Source: Methylobacterium haplocladii (GTDB lineage: Bacteria > Pseudomonadota > Alphaproteobacteria > Rhizobiales > Beijerinckiaceae). Taken from it: a stretch of DNA of 44,658 nucleotides. The stretch covers positions 1 through 44,658 of the forward strand of contig NZ_BJZT01000021.1 in assembly GCF_007992175.1 (NCBI RefSeq), written 5' to 3'. The position numbers and the translations under genes were made by a program. Each line of letters opens with the position of its first letter. The stretch's first letter is position 1. Shown piece by piece: positions 15,993 through 27,716 of this stretch. The notes under the pieces are model-generated. The model was not told the DNA's origin. It saw nothing but the letters and a program-made list of their open reading frames with translations, and searched no databases.

Positions 15993-17875
15993 GCCGCCTT
16001 CTCGTCCGGACCGAACAGGTCGGCGCGCGTGGCCGGTGGCAGGCGCACGATGAATCGCGCCCCGCGGATCGTCGGCTCACCGTCCTCGTCGGCCGGGCCG
16101 GGCCGATTCTCGGCGCGGATGCTGCCGCGATGGGCCTGGATGATCTGGCGCGAGATCGAAAGGCCGAGGCCGGAATTCTGGCCGAAACCCTGCTCGGGAC
16201 GATCGGTGTAGAAGCGCTCGAAGATCCGCTCCAGGGCGTGCTCGGGGATGCCCGGCCCTTCGTCCTCGACAATGAACTCGATTTCCTTGGCCGAGCGCCG
16301 CAGCGCCAGCCGCACCTTCGCGCCGGGCGGCGAGAACGAGCGGGCGTTGTCGAGCAGGTTGTTCACCACCTGACCCAGCCGGCTGTCGTGGCCGACGATG
16401 CGGAACGGATCCTCGAGCTCGCCCGGCGGCGATTCCATGTCGAACTTGATGATCGCCGCGTTGGCGCGGCGGCGCTCGTTCGCCACCGAGACCACGGTGG
16501 TGAGGAGCTTCTTGAGGTCGACCCGGCGCGCCTCGGCGCGGCCGAGTTCGGCGTCGAGGCGCGAGGCGTCGGAGATGTCGCTGATCAGGCGGTCCAGGCG
16601 CTTCACGTCGTGCTGGATGATCTCCAGCAGGCGGCCGCGCGATTCCTCCGTCCTGGCCAGCGGCAGGGTCTCGACCGCGCTACGCAGGGAGGTCAGCGGG
16701 TTCTTCAGCTCGTGGCTGACGTCGGCGGCAAAGCTCTCGATCGCGTCGATGCGGCGGTAGAGCGCCTGGGTCATCTCGCGCAGCGTACCCGAGAGATGGC
16801 CGATCTCGTCGGTGCGGCTGGTGAAGTCCGGGATCTCCTGGCGCGACTTGATGCCCATGCGCACCTTCTCGGCCGCATCGGCAAGGCGCCGTACCGGTCC
16901 GGCGATGGCGCCGGCGAGCAGGATCGAGAGCACCAGCATCACCGCCGCGGCGACGAGAAACACCTGCAGCAGGCCGAAGCGTTCGGAGGCGATGACGCGG
17001 TCGATGTCGTCGCCCTGGGTCGAGACCATCAGGGCGCCCCGCACGCCGCCGGTGCGCTGGATCGGCACGGCCACCGAGACCACGGTCTCGCCGGAGGCGT
17101 TGCGGCGCACGATGGTGCCGCGTGAGCCCGACAGGGCCGCCTCGACCTCCTTCAGGCTCTTGCCGTTCTGCGGGCCGACCTCGTCGGCACCCGTGCGATC
17201 GCCCAGCATGAGACCGAGGACACGGATCTGCACGAAGTCCCAGGCCTGTTCGAGAAAGTTGCGCTTCCGGCGCGGCAGCGGTTCGGGCCGCGCTCCGTCA
17301 CCGCGGGCCGAGAGGGAGCGGGTGTCGAACAGCAGCCCGCCTTCCTGGTCGTAGACCCTGGCGCGGTGGCCGGTGGGCGTCACGAGGCGCCGCAGCAGCG
17401 GTGCGACCTTTTCGGGGTTCAGCGAGAAGCTCAGCGTCGAGGGGTCGTCGTCGCCGTCCTTGCCCTCGCCGGCCTGCAACTGCAGCAGGCGGTCGGGATC
17501 GACCTGGATCGCGTCGCTGCCGACGGAGGCCTGCGCCGCGATCGCGCCGGCGATGATCTCGCCCTGCACGAGGAGACTCTGCACCCGTGCCTGGATCAGC
17601 CCCTGCCGGAACTGGTTCAGGTAGAGGAAGCCGAACAGCAGGACGATGAGCCCGACGAGGTTCAGCACGACGATGCGCCGCGTCAGGCTCGACGAGGCCC
17701 GCTGGCCGATCCCGTTCCAGAGGTCGCTCAGCCAGTTCAGCGGCGGTTGCCGGAACAGCATCGCGAGCTTGGCCGCAAAGCCGGTCCGGGGCGAACCCGG
17801 CTCGTCGGAGATCGGATTGCGGAAGAAGGGGGCGAGCATCGCGCTGAGGCGGTTCGTCCTGAAAAGACTTCTCAC
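15989..17875 (-). CDS. chvG: Sensor histidine kinase ChvG
   Basis: This 628-residue membrane kinase has transmembrane helices at about 67-87 and 303-325. Between them is the periplasmic stimulus-sensing domain, followed by HAMP (about 322-375) and the phospho-accepting His 388 in [17 protein letters not shown]. The ATPase domain has an intact N box ([16 protein letters not shown]), G1 (DEGPGIP) and G2 (NSGLGLSIS). ChvG/ExoS senses acid or envelope conditions in Agrobacterium and Sinorhizobium and phosphorylates ChvI. The start overlaps the chvI stop by 4 bp and the end overlaps hprK by 4 bp. Confidence 0.96.
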   Translation of the reverse strand: MRSLFRTNRLSAMLAPFFRNPISDEPGSPRTGFAAKLAMLFRQPPLNWLSDLWNGIGQRASSSLTRRIVVLNLVGLIVLLFGFLYLNQFRQGLIQARVQSLLVQGEIIAGAIAAQASVGSDAIQVDPDRLLQLQAGEGKDGDDDPSTLSFSLNPEKVAPLLRRLVTPTGHRARVYDQEGGLLFDTRSLSARGDGARPEPLPRRKRNFLEQAWDFVQIRVLGLMLGDRTGADEVGPQNGKSLKEVEAALSGSRGTIVRRNASGETVVSVAVPIQRTGGVRGALMVSTQGDDIDRVIASERFGLLQVFLVAAAVMLVLSILLAGAIAGPVRRLADAAEKVRMGIKSRQEIPDFTSRTDEIGHLSGTLREMTQALYRRIDAIESFAADVSHELKNPLTSLRSAVETLPLARTEESRGRLLEIIQHDVKRLDRLISDISDASRLDAELGRAEARRVDLKKLLTTVVSVANERRRANAAIIKFDMESPPGELEDPFRIVGHDSRLGQVVNNLLDNARSFSPPGAKVRLALRRSAKEIEFIVEDEGPGIPEHALERIFERFYTDRPEQGFGQNSGLGLSISRQIIQAHRGSIRAENRPGPADEDGEPTIRGARFIVRLPPATRADLFGPDEKAA

Positions 17876-18582
17876 GATTCCTTGAAGCGGTAGCCGACTC
17901 CGTACAGGGTTTCGATCATCTCGAAATTGGTGTCGGTCACTTTGAACTTCTTGCGCAGGCGCTTGATGTGGCTGTCGATGGTGCGGTCGTCGACATAGAC
18001 CTGATCGTCATAGGCCGCATCCATCAGGGCGTTGCGGCTCTTCACGACGCCGGGACGCTGGGCGAGCGACTGCAGGATCAGGAACTCGGTGACGGTGAGC
18101 GTCACCGGCTCGCCCTTCCAGGTGCAGGTGTGGCGCTCGGGGTCCATCATCAGCAGGCCGCGTTCCAGGGAGCGTGCGGCGGCGTCGGCCTCGTTCTTGG
18201 CGGCGTTGGCCGGGTCCTTCGGGGCGAAGCGGCGCAGCACCGCCTTGACCCGCTCGACCAGAAGCCGCTGCGAGAACGGCTTATGGATGAAGTCGTCGGC
18301 GCCCATCTTGAGGCCGAACAGCTCGTCGATCTCCTCGTCCTTCGAGGTCAGGAAGATCACCGGAAGGTCGGATTTCTGCCGCAGGCGCCTGAGAAGCTCC
18401 ATCCCGTCCATGCGCGGCATCTTGATGTCGAAGATCGCGAGATCGGGGGGCGAGTGCTTCAGCCCGTCCAGCGCCGAGGCGCCGTCGGTGTAGGTCTGGA
18501 TACGGTAGCCTTCGGTCTCGAGGGCGATCGAGACCGAAGTCAGGATGTTCCGGTCGTCGTCGACGAGGGCGATGGTCGGCAT
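17872..18582 (-). CDS. chvI: Response regulator ChvI, OmpR family
   Basis: This 236-residue regulator has a receiver domain with the acidic pair DDD (8-10), phospho-accepting Asp 52 ([12 protein letters not shown]) and Lys in the HKPFS loop. The C-terminal winged helix ends with [23 protein letters not shown] just before the ATG at 18582 fixes the start, although the frame is open far upstream. It is first in the minus-strand operon chvI-chvG-hprK-EIIA-HPr. In related species this pair controls exopolysaccharide, motility and host interaction. Confidence 0.96.
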   Translation of the reverse strand: MPTIALVDDDRNILTSVSIALETEGYRIQTYTDGASALDGLKHSPPDLAIFDIKMPRMDGMELLRRLRQKSDLPVIFLTSKDEEIDELFGLKMGADDFIHKPFSQRLLVERVKAVLRRFAPKDPANAAKNEADAAARSLERGLLMMDPERHTCTWKGEPVTLTVTEFLILQSLAQRPGVVKSRNALMDAAYDDQVYVDDRTIDSHIKRLRKKFKVTDTNFEMIETLYGVGYRFKES

Positions 18583-18874
18583 GCGCTTTCCCTGACTAGT
18601 CGGCGTGTCGGCGGTCGATCGTAAAGAGAGAGCCGCCCCGGCGCCGGTCCTGTTGAACAGGCTGGCCATGGCGCGATAGCGGCCCGCTTCGGGGGCGGGT
18701 TCAGATCGCGCAACAGAGTCAGGTCCTTTACGACCATCGCCGGGAAAAAGCGAGCGCCCGTCATAGCTTGGCCATATCGGAATGCCGCCGCGGCGTCCCG
18801 CCCTCGTGCCGCGCCATCCAACCGCGCTATGCTCACTTCCCAATCCGGCGCCGCGCCGGGCAGGAGGGACATCG

Positions 18875-19705
18875 ATGTCGGAGAACGGGCCGTCGAACCA
18901 AGTCGCTGAGCCGGTTGGCGCTTCCCCGCCGCGAGTGCAAGCCCGGCCGATGCCCGCCGCCGAGGCCGGCTTCGATGCGATCGGCCTCGGCCGGCACCTG
19001 CTGCGCACCATCCGCTCGGGCGCCCTCGCGACCCTCGATCCGGGGGACGGCATCCCGTTCGCCTCCCTCGTCACCATCGCCACCGATGTCGACGGCACGC
19101 CGCTGATGCTGCTCTCGCGGCTCTCGGCGCATACCCGCAACCTGATGGCCGATCCCCGAGCCTCGCTCTTGTTCTCGGCCGGCGGCAAGGGCGACCCGCT
19201 CGCCCATCCGCGCATCACCGTCACCGGCCGCGCGATCCGGACCGAGGAGCCGCGGGTGCGCGAGCGGTTCCTCGCCCGTCATCCGAAGGCGAAGCTCTAT
19301 GCCGACTTCCCCGATTTCGGCTTCTTCGCGCTGGAGCCGATCGCCGGTCATCTCAACGGCGGTTTCGCCAAGGCCGCCACGCTGACGCCGTCGGACCTGC
19401 TGCTCGACCTGTCGCAGGCCGAAGCGATCGTCGCGGGCGAACGCGGCGCCGTCGAGCACATGAACCTCGACCATGCCGACGCGCTGGAACTCTACGCGAA
19501 GGGAGCCGGAGGGGAGGGGAGCGGCTGGCGGCTCAGTGGCCTCGACCCGGAGGGCATGGACCTCCTGGCCGGCGACCGCACCACGCGCGTCCTCTATCCG
19601 AGTCCGGTCGCCGACATGGGCGGTCTGCGCAAGAGCCTCGTCACGATGGCCCATGCCGCACGAGCCGGCGGCGGGGGCGCACCGGATCCGGCGGCAAGCG
19701 TTTGA
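18875..19705 (+). CDS. HugZ-like heme/flavin split-barrel protein (DUF2470)
   Basis: This protein of about 276 residues combines a pyridoxamine-phosphate-oxidase-like split barrel ([20 protein letters not shown], then [20 protein letters not shown]) with a C-terminal DUF2470 domain ([17 protein letters not shown], about 190-206). This layout is that of HugZ-type proteins, some of which bind or degrade heme. The first 25 residues are disordered. GGAGGG eight nt before the ATG at 18875 is a strong ribosome-binding site. It is divergent from chvI. No iron or heme transport gene is adjacent, so the ligand is inferred only from the family. Confidence 0.9.
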   Translation: MSENGPSNQVAEPVGASPPRVQARPMPAAEAGFDAIGLGRHLLRTIRSGALATLDPGDGIPFASLVTIATDVDGTPLMLLSRLSAHTRNLMADPRASLLFSAGGKGDPLAHPRITVTGRAIRTEEPRVRERFLARHPKAKLYADFPDFGFFALEPIAGHLNGGFAKAATLTPSDLLLDLSQAEAIVAGERGAVEHMNLDHADALELYAKGAGGEGSGWRLSGLDPEGMDLLAGDRTTRVLYPSPVADMGGLRKSLVTMAHAARAGGGGAPDPAASV

Positions 19706-19791
19706 CGATAGCGGGAAAAGCTCGCGCGAGGCCGATCCGGTCAATCCTCTGGCAACCACTGTTGGTCTAGCTCTGGACCGTATCGGAGCGG

Positions 19792-22740
19792 ATGGGGCAG
19801 CGGACTTTCGGGATGATCGGCGCCGGTCGCACGCATTCACTCGTCGGCTTGTTCGCTCGGCTCGCATTCGCGCTCGCCATCCCGCTGGCGATCTTCACGG
19901 CCGTCGCGGCGTTCTGCTACGGGCAAAGCGAGCATGCGCGCCTCACCACGGTCGGGCGGCTGACCGGCGACCACCTGCGCGAACGCGTCGACCGCGAACT
20001 CGCCGAGATGACGGCGATCGCCCGGACGCTCGCGACCTCGCCCGCGATCGATGCCGGCGACGATGCCGCCTTCGACGCCCAGGCGCGGGCGGTGATCGAC
20101 GTCGACACCGCCACAGTCGTGCTGGCGGATCTCGACGGACGTCACAGGGTCCATACCCGTGCCGAGCCCGGTCGGACGCTGCCGACCATCCCGAGACCCG
20201 CGATCGTGGCGGCCGTGACCGCTTCCCGGCAACCATACGTGTCCGGCCTCATGGTCAGTGGTCTCACTGGCCGCCGGATCGTCGGGGTCCATGCGCCGGT
20301 GATCCGCGCCGGCGTGGTGACGAAAATCGTCTCGGTCGTCGTCCGGGTCGAGCATTTCGAGACCCTGATCGAGCAGGAAGGCATCGGCAAACCCTATTCC
20401 GCGGCCATTCTCGATACCGACGGTCGGGTCATCGCCGCAACGCCGGGAGACCCTGCTGCTGGCGCCGACGAGCCGGGGGCCGGCGGCGGCACGACCACCG
20501 TGCATCATGCCAAGCACGCGCCGTGGACAGTCGTGGCGGGCGTGGAGTCGGCGGCCCTGGAGGCGCCCCTACGGCTATCGCTGGCGCTCCTCGCCGGCTT
20601 CGCGGTGTTGCTGGCTGCCCTCGGAGGCCTGATCGCCCTGCCGGCGGTGCGCCGCGTCTCGGCGGCGATGCGGGCCCTCGCCTCGGCCGCCGAAGCCGTC
20701 GGTCAGGGCAGTCCCGTCAGCCTCGCGGCCAGCTCGATCCGGGAGATCGACGTGATCGGCACGGCGCTTGGTACGGCCTCGCGCAGCCTCATCGAGCAGC
20801 GTGCCGCCGCCGTTGCCGCGCAAGCCTCCCTCGAGGCACTGGTGGAGGAACGCGGTCGCGCCCTGGAGGCAAGCCGGGCGCACCACCGGGTGCTGGCCGA
20901 GAACCTCAGCGACGTCATCGTGATGAGCCGGCACGGCAGCGGTGCCCTCAGCTCCGTCTCGCCGTCGAGCGCGCGGATGTTCGGCTACGAGCCCGAGGCG
21001 ATCAAGAGCTTCGACATCGGCGACAACATTCACCCCGAGGACGTAGCCGCCGTGAGAGGCATCGACGCTGCGCTCGGCGCCGGCCAGCGGAGCGTGACGT
21101 GCCTGTTCCGCACACGCCGCCACGACGGGGCCTGGATCTGGATCGAGAGTGTGACCAGCCGGATCGCCTCGGCCGGTCCCGACGAACCCGACGTCATCTC
21201 CGTGCTGCGCGACGTCACCGAGCGCCAGGGCCATGCCGAGGAGTTGCGCATCTCCCGCGACGTGGCCGAACTCGCCCAGGCCAAGGCCGAGAACGCCAAC
21301 CGGGCGAAATCGGAATTCCTCGCGGTGATGAGCCACGAGATCCGCACGCCGCTCTCCACCATCAAAGGTTTCTCGGAACTTCTCGCCGACACGGCTCCGT
21401 TGAGTGCGGAGCAGAGCCGCTACATCGCCCTCGTCGACGATGCGACCGCGACGATGCTCACGGCGGTGGAGGACATCATCGACTTCGCCAGGATCGAGGG
21501 CGGCGACCTGCATGTCGATCCGCGGCCCTTCGGGCTCGCCGGCGCGATCGAGGGCGTGGCCGCGTTCCTGCGCCCCGTGGCCGCCCGCCGGGGCGTCGCC
21601 GTCGGCGCGACCATCGCCCCCGACCTGCCGCCCCACGTGCTCGGCGACGAGCGGAGACTACGCCAGATTCTGCTCAACCTCCTGAACGTGCTGCTCAGGA
21701 GCCGCCGCGGCGGCCTCGTCACCATCTCGATCCAGAGGCGCCGCGGAACGCAGGACCGGATCGGCTTTAGCCTGTCGTCGAGCGGAGGCCGTGCCGTCGC
21801 GACGGATGCGATGGGGCTCGGGCCGATCATCGCACAGCGGATGATCGGGCTGATGGGCGGCCGGCTCGAGACGACGGCCGGTGGCAACGAGCCGTCGACC
21901 TACCGCTTCACGCTGCCGTTCCCGGCCGCCGAGGCTCCCATTCCGGTTCCCGCTGCCCCCGGAACCGTGCTCGGCCGGCCCGCCCGGCTGCTCGTGGTCG
22001 AGGATCATCCGATCAATCTGGAAATCGCCTGCAAGCTCCTGGAGCGTGCCGGGCATCTGGTCGATACCGCGTGCGATGGTGCGCGCGCCGTGGCTGCGGT
22101 GCAGGAGCACAGCTACGATCTCGTGCTGATGGACGTGCAGATGCCGGAGATGGACGGGCTCACGGCGACGCGCCGCATCCGCGCACTCCAGCATCCATCC
22201 CGGCGTGTCCCGATCCTGGCCATGACCGCCGGCGTGCTGCCCGATCAGGTGAAGGGGTTCCTTGAGGCCGGCATGAACGGTCATGTCGCGAAACCGGTGG
22301 ACCGCAAGGGCCTCTGCGCGGCGGTGGAGGCGCAGCTCGCCTCCTCGCTGGTGATGGAGACCCGTCGCGACAGCGGCGGCGAGGCGCCTACGATCTTCGA
22401 CCGCGCCGCCTATGACGGCCTGATCGCGAGCCTCGGGGCCGAGGCGGCGGAGAGCGCCTTGCGCGGGTTCGTGGTGCTGGTCGAGGCCGTCCACGGTGCC
22501 GACCCGACGAGCCCCGGCGCCGCCCGGACAGATGCCGAGACGATCGCCGTGGCGGCCCGCCGGCTCGGCTTCCTCGACCTCGCTTCGGCGCATGACCGCC
22601 TGGCCGAGGCCGCGCCCGGACCGGCCGAACAGGCCGCCCTGACACGCGCCCGCGTCGCCCGCGATCTCGCCCGCCGCGTGTTCGACGAACTCGCGCGAAA
22701 CGATCGCAGCGAGGCCCGGCCCCAGGTCGCGCTGCTGTGA
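19792..22740 (+). CDS. Hybrid sensor histidine kinase with degenerate ATPase domain
   Basis: This 982-residue protein has helices at about 22-43 and 262-284 flanking a periplasmic Cache-like sensor, then a coiled linker and a PAS domain (about 362-478). The His domain has SHEIRTP (His 515). The ATPase domain reads DERRLRQILLNLLNVLLRS, so the usual Asn at 633 is Val. The Asp-x-Gly-x-Gly box is missing (SLSSSGGRAVATDAMGLG instead). The receiver (733-850) is intact, with Asp 781 and Lys 834. The last 110 residues resemble a phosphotransfer domain without its His (VAARRLGFLDL). It may act as a phosphatase or scaffold, or need a partner kinase. Confidence 0.93.
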   Translation: MGQRTFGMIGAGRTHSLVGLFARLAFALAIPLAIFTAVAAFCYGQSEHARLTTVGRLTGDHLRERVDRELAEMTAIARTLATSPAIDAGDDAAFDAQARAVIDVDTATVVLADLDGRHRVHTRAEPGRTLPTIPRPAIVAAVTASRQPYVSGLMVSGLTGRRIVGVHAPVIRAGVVTKIVSVVVRVEHFETLIEQEGIGKPYSAAILDTDGRVIAATPGDPAAGADEPGAGGGTTTVHHAKHAPWTVVAGVESAALEAPLRLSLALLAGFAVLLAALGGLIALPAVRRVSAAMRALASAAEAVGQGSPVSLAASSIREIDVIGTALGTASRSLIEQRAAAVAAQASLEALVEERGRALEASRAHHRVLAENLSDVIVMSRHGSGALSSVSPSSARMFGYEPEAIKSFDIGDNIHPEDVAAVRGIDAALGAGQRSVTCLFRTRRHDGAWIWIESVTSRIASAGPDEPDVISVLRDVTERQGHAEELRISRDVAELAQAKAENANRAKSEFLAVMSHEIRTPLSTIKGFSELLADTAPLSAEQSRYIALVDDATATMLTAVEDIIDFARIEGGDLHVDPRPFGLAGAIEGVAAFLRPVAARRGVAVGATIAPDLPPHVLGDERRLRQILLNLLNVLLRSRRGGLVTISIQRRRGTQDRIGFSLSSSGGRAVATDAMGLGPIIAQRMIGLMGGRLETTAGGNEPSTYRFTLPFPAAEAPIPVPAAPGTVLGRPARLLVVEDHPINLEIACKLLERAGHLVDTACDGARAVAAVQEHSYDLVLMDVQMPEMDGLTATRRIRALQHPSRRVPILAMTAGVLPDQVKGFLEAGMNGHVAKPVDRKGLCAAVEAQLASSLVMETRRDSGGEAPTIFDRAAYDGLIASLGAEAAESALRGFVVLVEAVHGADPTSPGAARTDAETIAVAARRLGFLDLASAHDRLAEAAPGPAEQAALTRARVARDLARRVFDELARNDRSEARPQVALL

Positions 22741-22884
22741 GGCGAGCGACGTCTTCGTGACGCGTTCGTGTGCCGCCTTGGCGCTGGAGCCTGCCGCTGC
22801 TATCTCCCGCGGCGCAAAGACTTCCCGCTTCAGACCTGCCGTGCGCCGCCAGCCCCTCGGACGGGCCGCCTCGCGCCGGGGACC

Positions 22885-24689
<1,805 letters not shown>

Positions 24690-24693
<4 letters not shown>

Positions 24694-24718
24694 GTGGCGG
24701 CGTCCGGACGAATATAAT
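24690..24718 (+). promoter_or_regulatory. Candidate sigma-70 promoter for the gene at 24790
   Basis: TTGAGT (24690-24695) is separated by exactly 17 nt from TATAAT (24713-24718). It lies across the lepA stop codon and about 72 nt before the next start. This is the best consensus-like promoter I found in the window. Confidence 0.6.
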
Positions 24719-24789
24719 GTCCGGCAGCCGGCCGGGGCGCGAAATTTGCACCCAGTGGTCGTCAACCCAATCGAAGGAGACTTCGATCC

Positions 24790-25578
24790 GTGCGCTTCAC
24801 TCGGTTCGGTCGTTCGGGACGTGGGGCCGCCGTCGCCTGGGCGGTGATGATCACCGCATCCATCGCTGGCTTCGGGAGTTCGATCGCCGCCGCCGTCGCT
24901 GCGGATGAAATCGCGATCGCCACGATCACGGCCGGCCGCCTTTTCGTGCTCGGCACAACCAATGAGCCTCGCCAGCGCGTCGTCCTGGACGGCCGGTACG
25001 AGACCACGTCCGACGATGCCCGATCGTTTCAGTTCGAGCTCGTCTATCATCCGCCGACTTGCATCGTCGGCGCGACGATCGGGAACGAGACGCGTGAAGC
25101 CGTCGTCAGCAATTGCGGCCAGCAAGCCTCGAAGGATGATTCCGGCGTAGCGACCACTGTCGGCCGCCCGCGCGAAACTCAGGCAGCCGTGCAGGCGCCT
25201 TCAACGCTCTCGGCTTCGCTGCCGCTTCAAAACGAGCCCGTTGCGTCGGAGGTGAAAAGTTTTGCGGTGCTCCCCGCTCCCGAAACCCGGGAGCCGGAGG
25301 CGAAGCCGCCGGTCGCCGTGTCCGCGGTCGCGGAGCCGGCATCCGCTCCCCAGGCGATGGCGCGAGCACCCCGGCCACCGTCGCGACCGTCCGATGCCAG
25401 GCTCAAGGCCGCGATTGCGACCCGTGACGACCGGGCCAAACACCGCCCTGCTCCGACGAATTCGATCAAGGTGGCAGCCGAGAGCGGGGCCGAATCGGCA
25501 GATCCCAAACCGAAGCCGACGCCCAAGCCAAGCGCGCAGCGCCGCAAGCCGGCCCCTGCGAAGCCTAATGTGGAGTAG
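24790..25578 (+). CDS. Exported Pro/Ala/Lys-rich protein of unknown function
   Basis: This protein of about 262 residues starts at a GTG with a strong ribosome-binding site (GAAGGAGA). It has a signal sequence (TM-like AVAWAVMITASIAGFGSSIA, cleavage near AVAA-DE). A compact beta-like domain at about 38-115 has one Cys pair (CIVGATIG and SNCGQ). The last 150 residues are low-complexity, ending in PKPKPTPKPSAQRRKPAPAK. The tail could cross the cell wall. I recognise no family. It converges on the sensor kinase gene at 25565, with 14 bp of overlap. Confidence 0.8.
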   Translation: MRFTRFGRSGRGAAVAWAVMITASIAGFGSSIAAAVAADEIAIATITAGRLFVLGTTNEPRQRVVLDGRYETTSDDARSFQFELVYHPPTCIVGATIGNETREAVVSNCGQQASKDDSGVATTVGRPRETQAAVQAPSTLSASLPLQNEPVASEVKSFAVLPAPETREPEAKPPVAVSAVAEPASAPQAMARAPRPPSRPSDARLKAAIATRDDRAKHRPAPTNSIKVAAESGAESADPKPKPTPKPSAQRRKPAPAKPNVE

Positions 25579-26956
25579 CTTCGCGTCCGGCGGTCCGCCT
25601 TTCGGCTGGTAAAGCCGATTGCCAGTCCAGCGTGACCCGCAAGCCGCCGAGCTCCGAGCGCGCCAGCGTTACCCGCGCCCCGGTCTCCTCGGCGATATCC
25701 GACGAGATCGCGAGCCCGAAGCCGGTGCCGGGCTTGGTTTCGTCCCAGCGGCGGCCGCGACTGACGCGGGCGATGGCCGTTTCTGTCATGCCGGGGCCGT
25801 CGTCTTCGATGACGAGGATGGACTCGGAGCCGTGCATCTCACCGGTGACGACGACGCGGCGGTGGGCCCATTTGCGGGCATTGTCCAATAGGTTGCCCAG
25901 CATCTCGGTGAGGTCGCCCTCGTCGCCGGGGTAGCTCAGCACGGCCGGGACGCTCGTCTCCCAGGACAGCGAATCCGCGTCCGGCAGCCGCCGCAGCGTC
26001 GCGACGAGGCGGTCGACCGCCGGAGCGACCGGGCAGGCGCGGCGTCGCAGGTTGCCCGACGCGGCGACCCGGGCCCGCACCAGCGCCCGTTCGACCTGCC
26101 GGCCCATGGCGAGGGCTTGGCCCTCGATCTCCGCCGAGAGCTCGGGCCGGTCGTCGGCGCTGCGGCGGGCGAGGGCCGTCAGCACCGCGAGCGGCGTCTT
26201 GAGGCCGTGGGCCATGTCGCCTGCCTGTGTCCGGGCACGCTGGAGGGCGCGCTCCTGCACGCCGATCAGCCGGTTGAGGTCGTCGACCAGCGGCTGCACC
26301 TCGTCCGGAAAGGTATTCGGCAGGGTGGTCCGGGAGCCGTCGTGGATGGCGCGCAGATCCGTCCGCAGCGTTCGGAAGGGCCTTAAAGCCCGCTGCACGA
26401 AGACCAGCATGGCGAGCGCCAGCACGAGGCCGAGGCCGGCCAAGGCCGGGACGATGAGGCCGAGGAAGGTGGTGCGGCTCGCCGCGAGGTCGCGACGATC
26501 CATCGCCACGGTGATCGTCAACGGCGTCTGCGCCCCCTCGCGGCCGATGGTGACGCGGCGGGCGACGGCGATCAGGCGCGTGCCCTCCGGTCCGGCGAGA
26601 TCGACGGCGCGTGCATCGGAGGTCGCGGCCGGGAGGCTCTTGTCCCAGAGCGAGCGCGAGTGCAGGTCGCCCGCCCGGTCCGGACCATCGGGCGCGATCT
26701 GCCAGTAGAGGCCGCCATAGGGCGTGGCGAAGCGCGAATCGGCCGGCTCGGCGGCGAGGTGCAGGTGCCCGTCCTGGGCGCGCGAGACCTGCCCCGCCAG
26801 AAACTTCGCCGTGCGGTCGAGATCCTCGGCGGTGCGCGCGTCGAGCACGCGGTCGAAGATCACGACGAGGCCGGCCCCGGCGAGCCCGAGCGCCAGGGCT
26901 ATCAGCCCTGCCGCGGCGACGCTGAGGCGGAGCCTGAGGGAGCGGAGTCTCATCAT
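25565..26956 (-). CDS. Sensor histidine kinase of the PepSY-linked two-component system
   Basis: This protein of about 463 residues has membrane helices at about 10-33 and 165-188, a periplasmic domain between them, HAMP, the phospho-accepting His 250 (DMAHGLKTPLAVL) and a complete ATPase domain (NLLDNARKWAHRR, EDDGPGMTE, GTGFGLAIS). The layout is PhoQ/QseC-like. The start is one of two adjacent ATGs (26956 or 26953); GAAGG lies 5 nt upstream but inside a perfect hairpin. The partner regulator ends at 27045, with a repeat element between the two. The 3' end overlaps the convergent exported gene by 14 bp. Confidence 0.95.
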   Translation of the reverse strand: MMRLRSLRLRLSVAAAGLIALALGLAGAGLVVIFDRVLDARTAEDLDRTAKFLAGQVSRAQDGHLHLAAEPADSRFATPYGGLYWQIAPDGPDRAGDLHSRSLWDKSLPAATSDARAVDLAGPEGTRLIAVARRVTIGREGAQTPLTITVAMDRRDLAASRTTFLGLIVPALAGLGLVLALAMLVFVQRALRPFRTLRTDLRAIHDGSRTTLPNTFPDEVQPLVDDLNRLIGVQERALQRARTQAGDMAHGLKTPLAVLTALARRSADDRPELSAEIEGQALAMGRQVERALVRARVAASGNLRRRACPVAPAVDRLVATLRRLPDADSLSWETSVPAVLSYPGDEGDLTEMLGNLLDNARKWAHRRVVVTGEMHGSESILVIEDDGPGMTETAIARVSRGRRWDETKPGTGFGLAISSDIAEETGARVTLARSELGGLRVTLDWQSALPAERRTAGREATPH

Positions 26957-26960
26957 GCGC

Positions 26961-26986
26961 GCCTTCGGCCATGATTGGCCGAAGGC
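26961..26986 (-). promoter_or_regulatory. Hairpin covering the kinase ribosome-binding site
   Basis: On the minus strand GCCTTCGGCC pairs perfectly with GGCCGAAGGC across the 6-nt loop AATCAT. The 3' arm contains the GAAGG ribosome-binding site of the kinase gene, whose ATG begins 5 nt after the arm. The fold should hide that site and lower kinase translation, or make it depend on an RNA-binding factor or on coupling. Confidence 0.65.
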
Positions 26987-27001
26987 GACCACCGCATGAG
27001 C

Positions 27002-27029
27002 GGCGGCGCGCGGTCGCGCTTGCCGATGG
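27002..27029 (-). repeat. Hairpin repeat family 3, copy A
   Basis: The core is GGCGGCGCGC, two variable bases, then TCGCGCTTGCCGATGG. The inner GCGCG/CGCGC and outer GGC/GCC arms pair. It lies between the response regulator stop and the kinase start, 46 nt before the latter. Copies B and C share the core and orientation. Confidence 0.75.
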
Positions 27030-27044
27030 TCACGACCATCGGGA

Positions 27045-27716
27045 TCACGATGCCTCGGGCTCGGCCGGGATGATGTAGCCGTGGCCCCTGCGCGTTTCGA
27101 TCAGAGGCACGCCGAGTTTGCGCCGCAGACGCGTCAGCAGCGCCTCGATGGCGTTGGCCTCGCGCTCCGTGCCGGAATCGTAGAGGTGGTCCAGGAGTTC
27201 GCCCGGGGGCACGACCTGTCCCTGCCGATGCAGCAGGAAGGCGAGCAGCCGGTATTCGAGCGCCGTCAGACTCATCGGCCGCCCCGCGACACCGACCTCG
27301 CGCGTGCGCGTGTCGAGCTCGACCGTTCCCGCCTTGAGCACGGGGGAGGCGTGGCCGGCGCTGCGGCGCAGGATGGCGCGCAGCCGCGCCACTAGCTCCT
27401 CCATCCGGAACGGCTTGACGAGGTAATCGTCGGCACCCGCATCGATGCCCTCCACCCGCTCGCGCCAACCGTCGCGGGCGGTGAGGATCAGCACCGGCAA
27501 CGGCCTTTCCGTCGCGCGCAGCTTTTTCAGCACGCTCAGACCATCGAGGCGCGGCAGACCGAGATCGAGCACCATGGCGTCGTAGCTCTCGACCTCCGCC
27601 TGGAACCAGGCCTTCTCACCATCGCCCACCACGTCCGCGACGTAGCCGGCCCGCTCCAGGCCCTGCCGCACGTCCTCGGCGATGCGCGGCTCGTCCTCGA
27701 CGATCAGGATGCGCAT
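27045..27716 (-). CDS. Response regulator, OmpR/PhoP family
   Basis: This 223-residue regulator has a receiver domain (EDEP at 7-10, phospho-accepting Asp 51 in MVLDLGLPRLDG, Lys in DYLVKPFRM) and a C-terminal winged helix (about 128-218, ending LIETRRGHGYIIPAE). It is most like PhoP/QseB regulators. It lies between the PepSY gene and the kinase on the minus strand. A direct repeat in the divergent PepSY promoter region has the 11-bp period used by this family, so self or cluster regulation is likely. Confidence 0.95.
   Translation of the reverse strand: MRILIVEDEPRIAEDVRQGLERAGYVADVVGDGEKAWFQAEVESYDAMVLDLGLPRLDGLSVLKKLRATERPLPVLILTARDGWRERVEGIDAGADDYLVKPFRMEELVARLRAILRRSAGHASPVLKAGTVELDTRTREVGVAGRPMSLTALEYRLLAFLLHRQGQVVPPGELLDHLYDSGTEREANAIEALLTRLRRKLGVPLIETRRGHGYIIPAEPEAS

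Noticed and set aside
18583..19224. N-terminal extension of ChvI to 450 residues
   Set aside because: It is antisense to the HugZ-like gene; the receiver domain begins exactly at the ATG at 18582, which has a strong ribosome-binding site.
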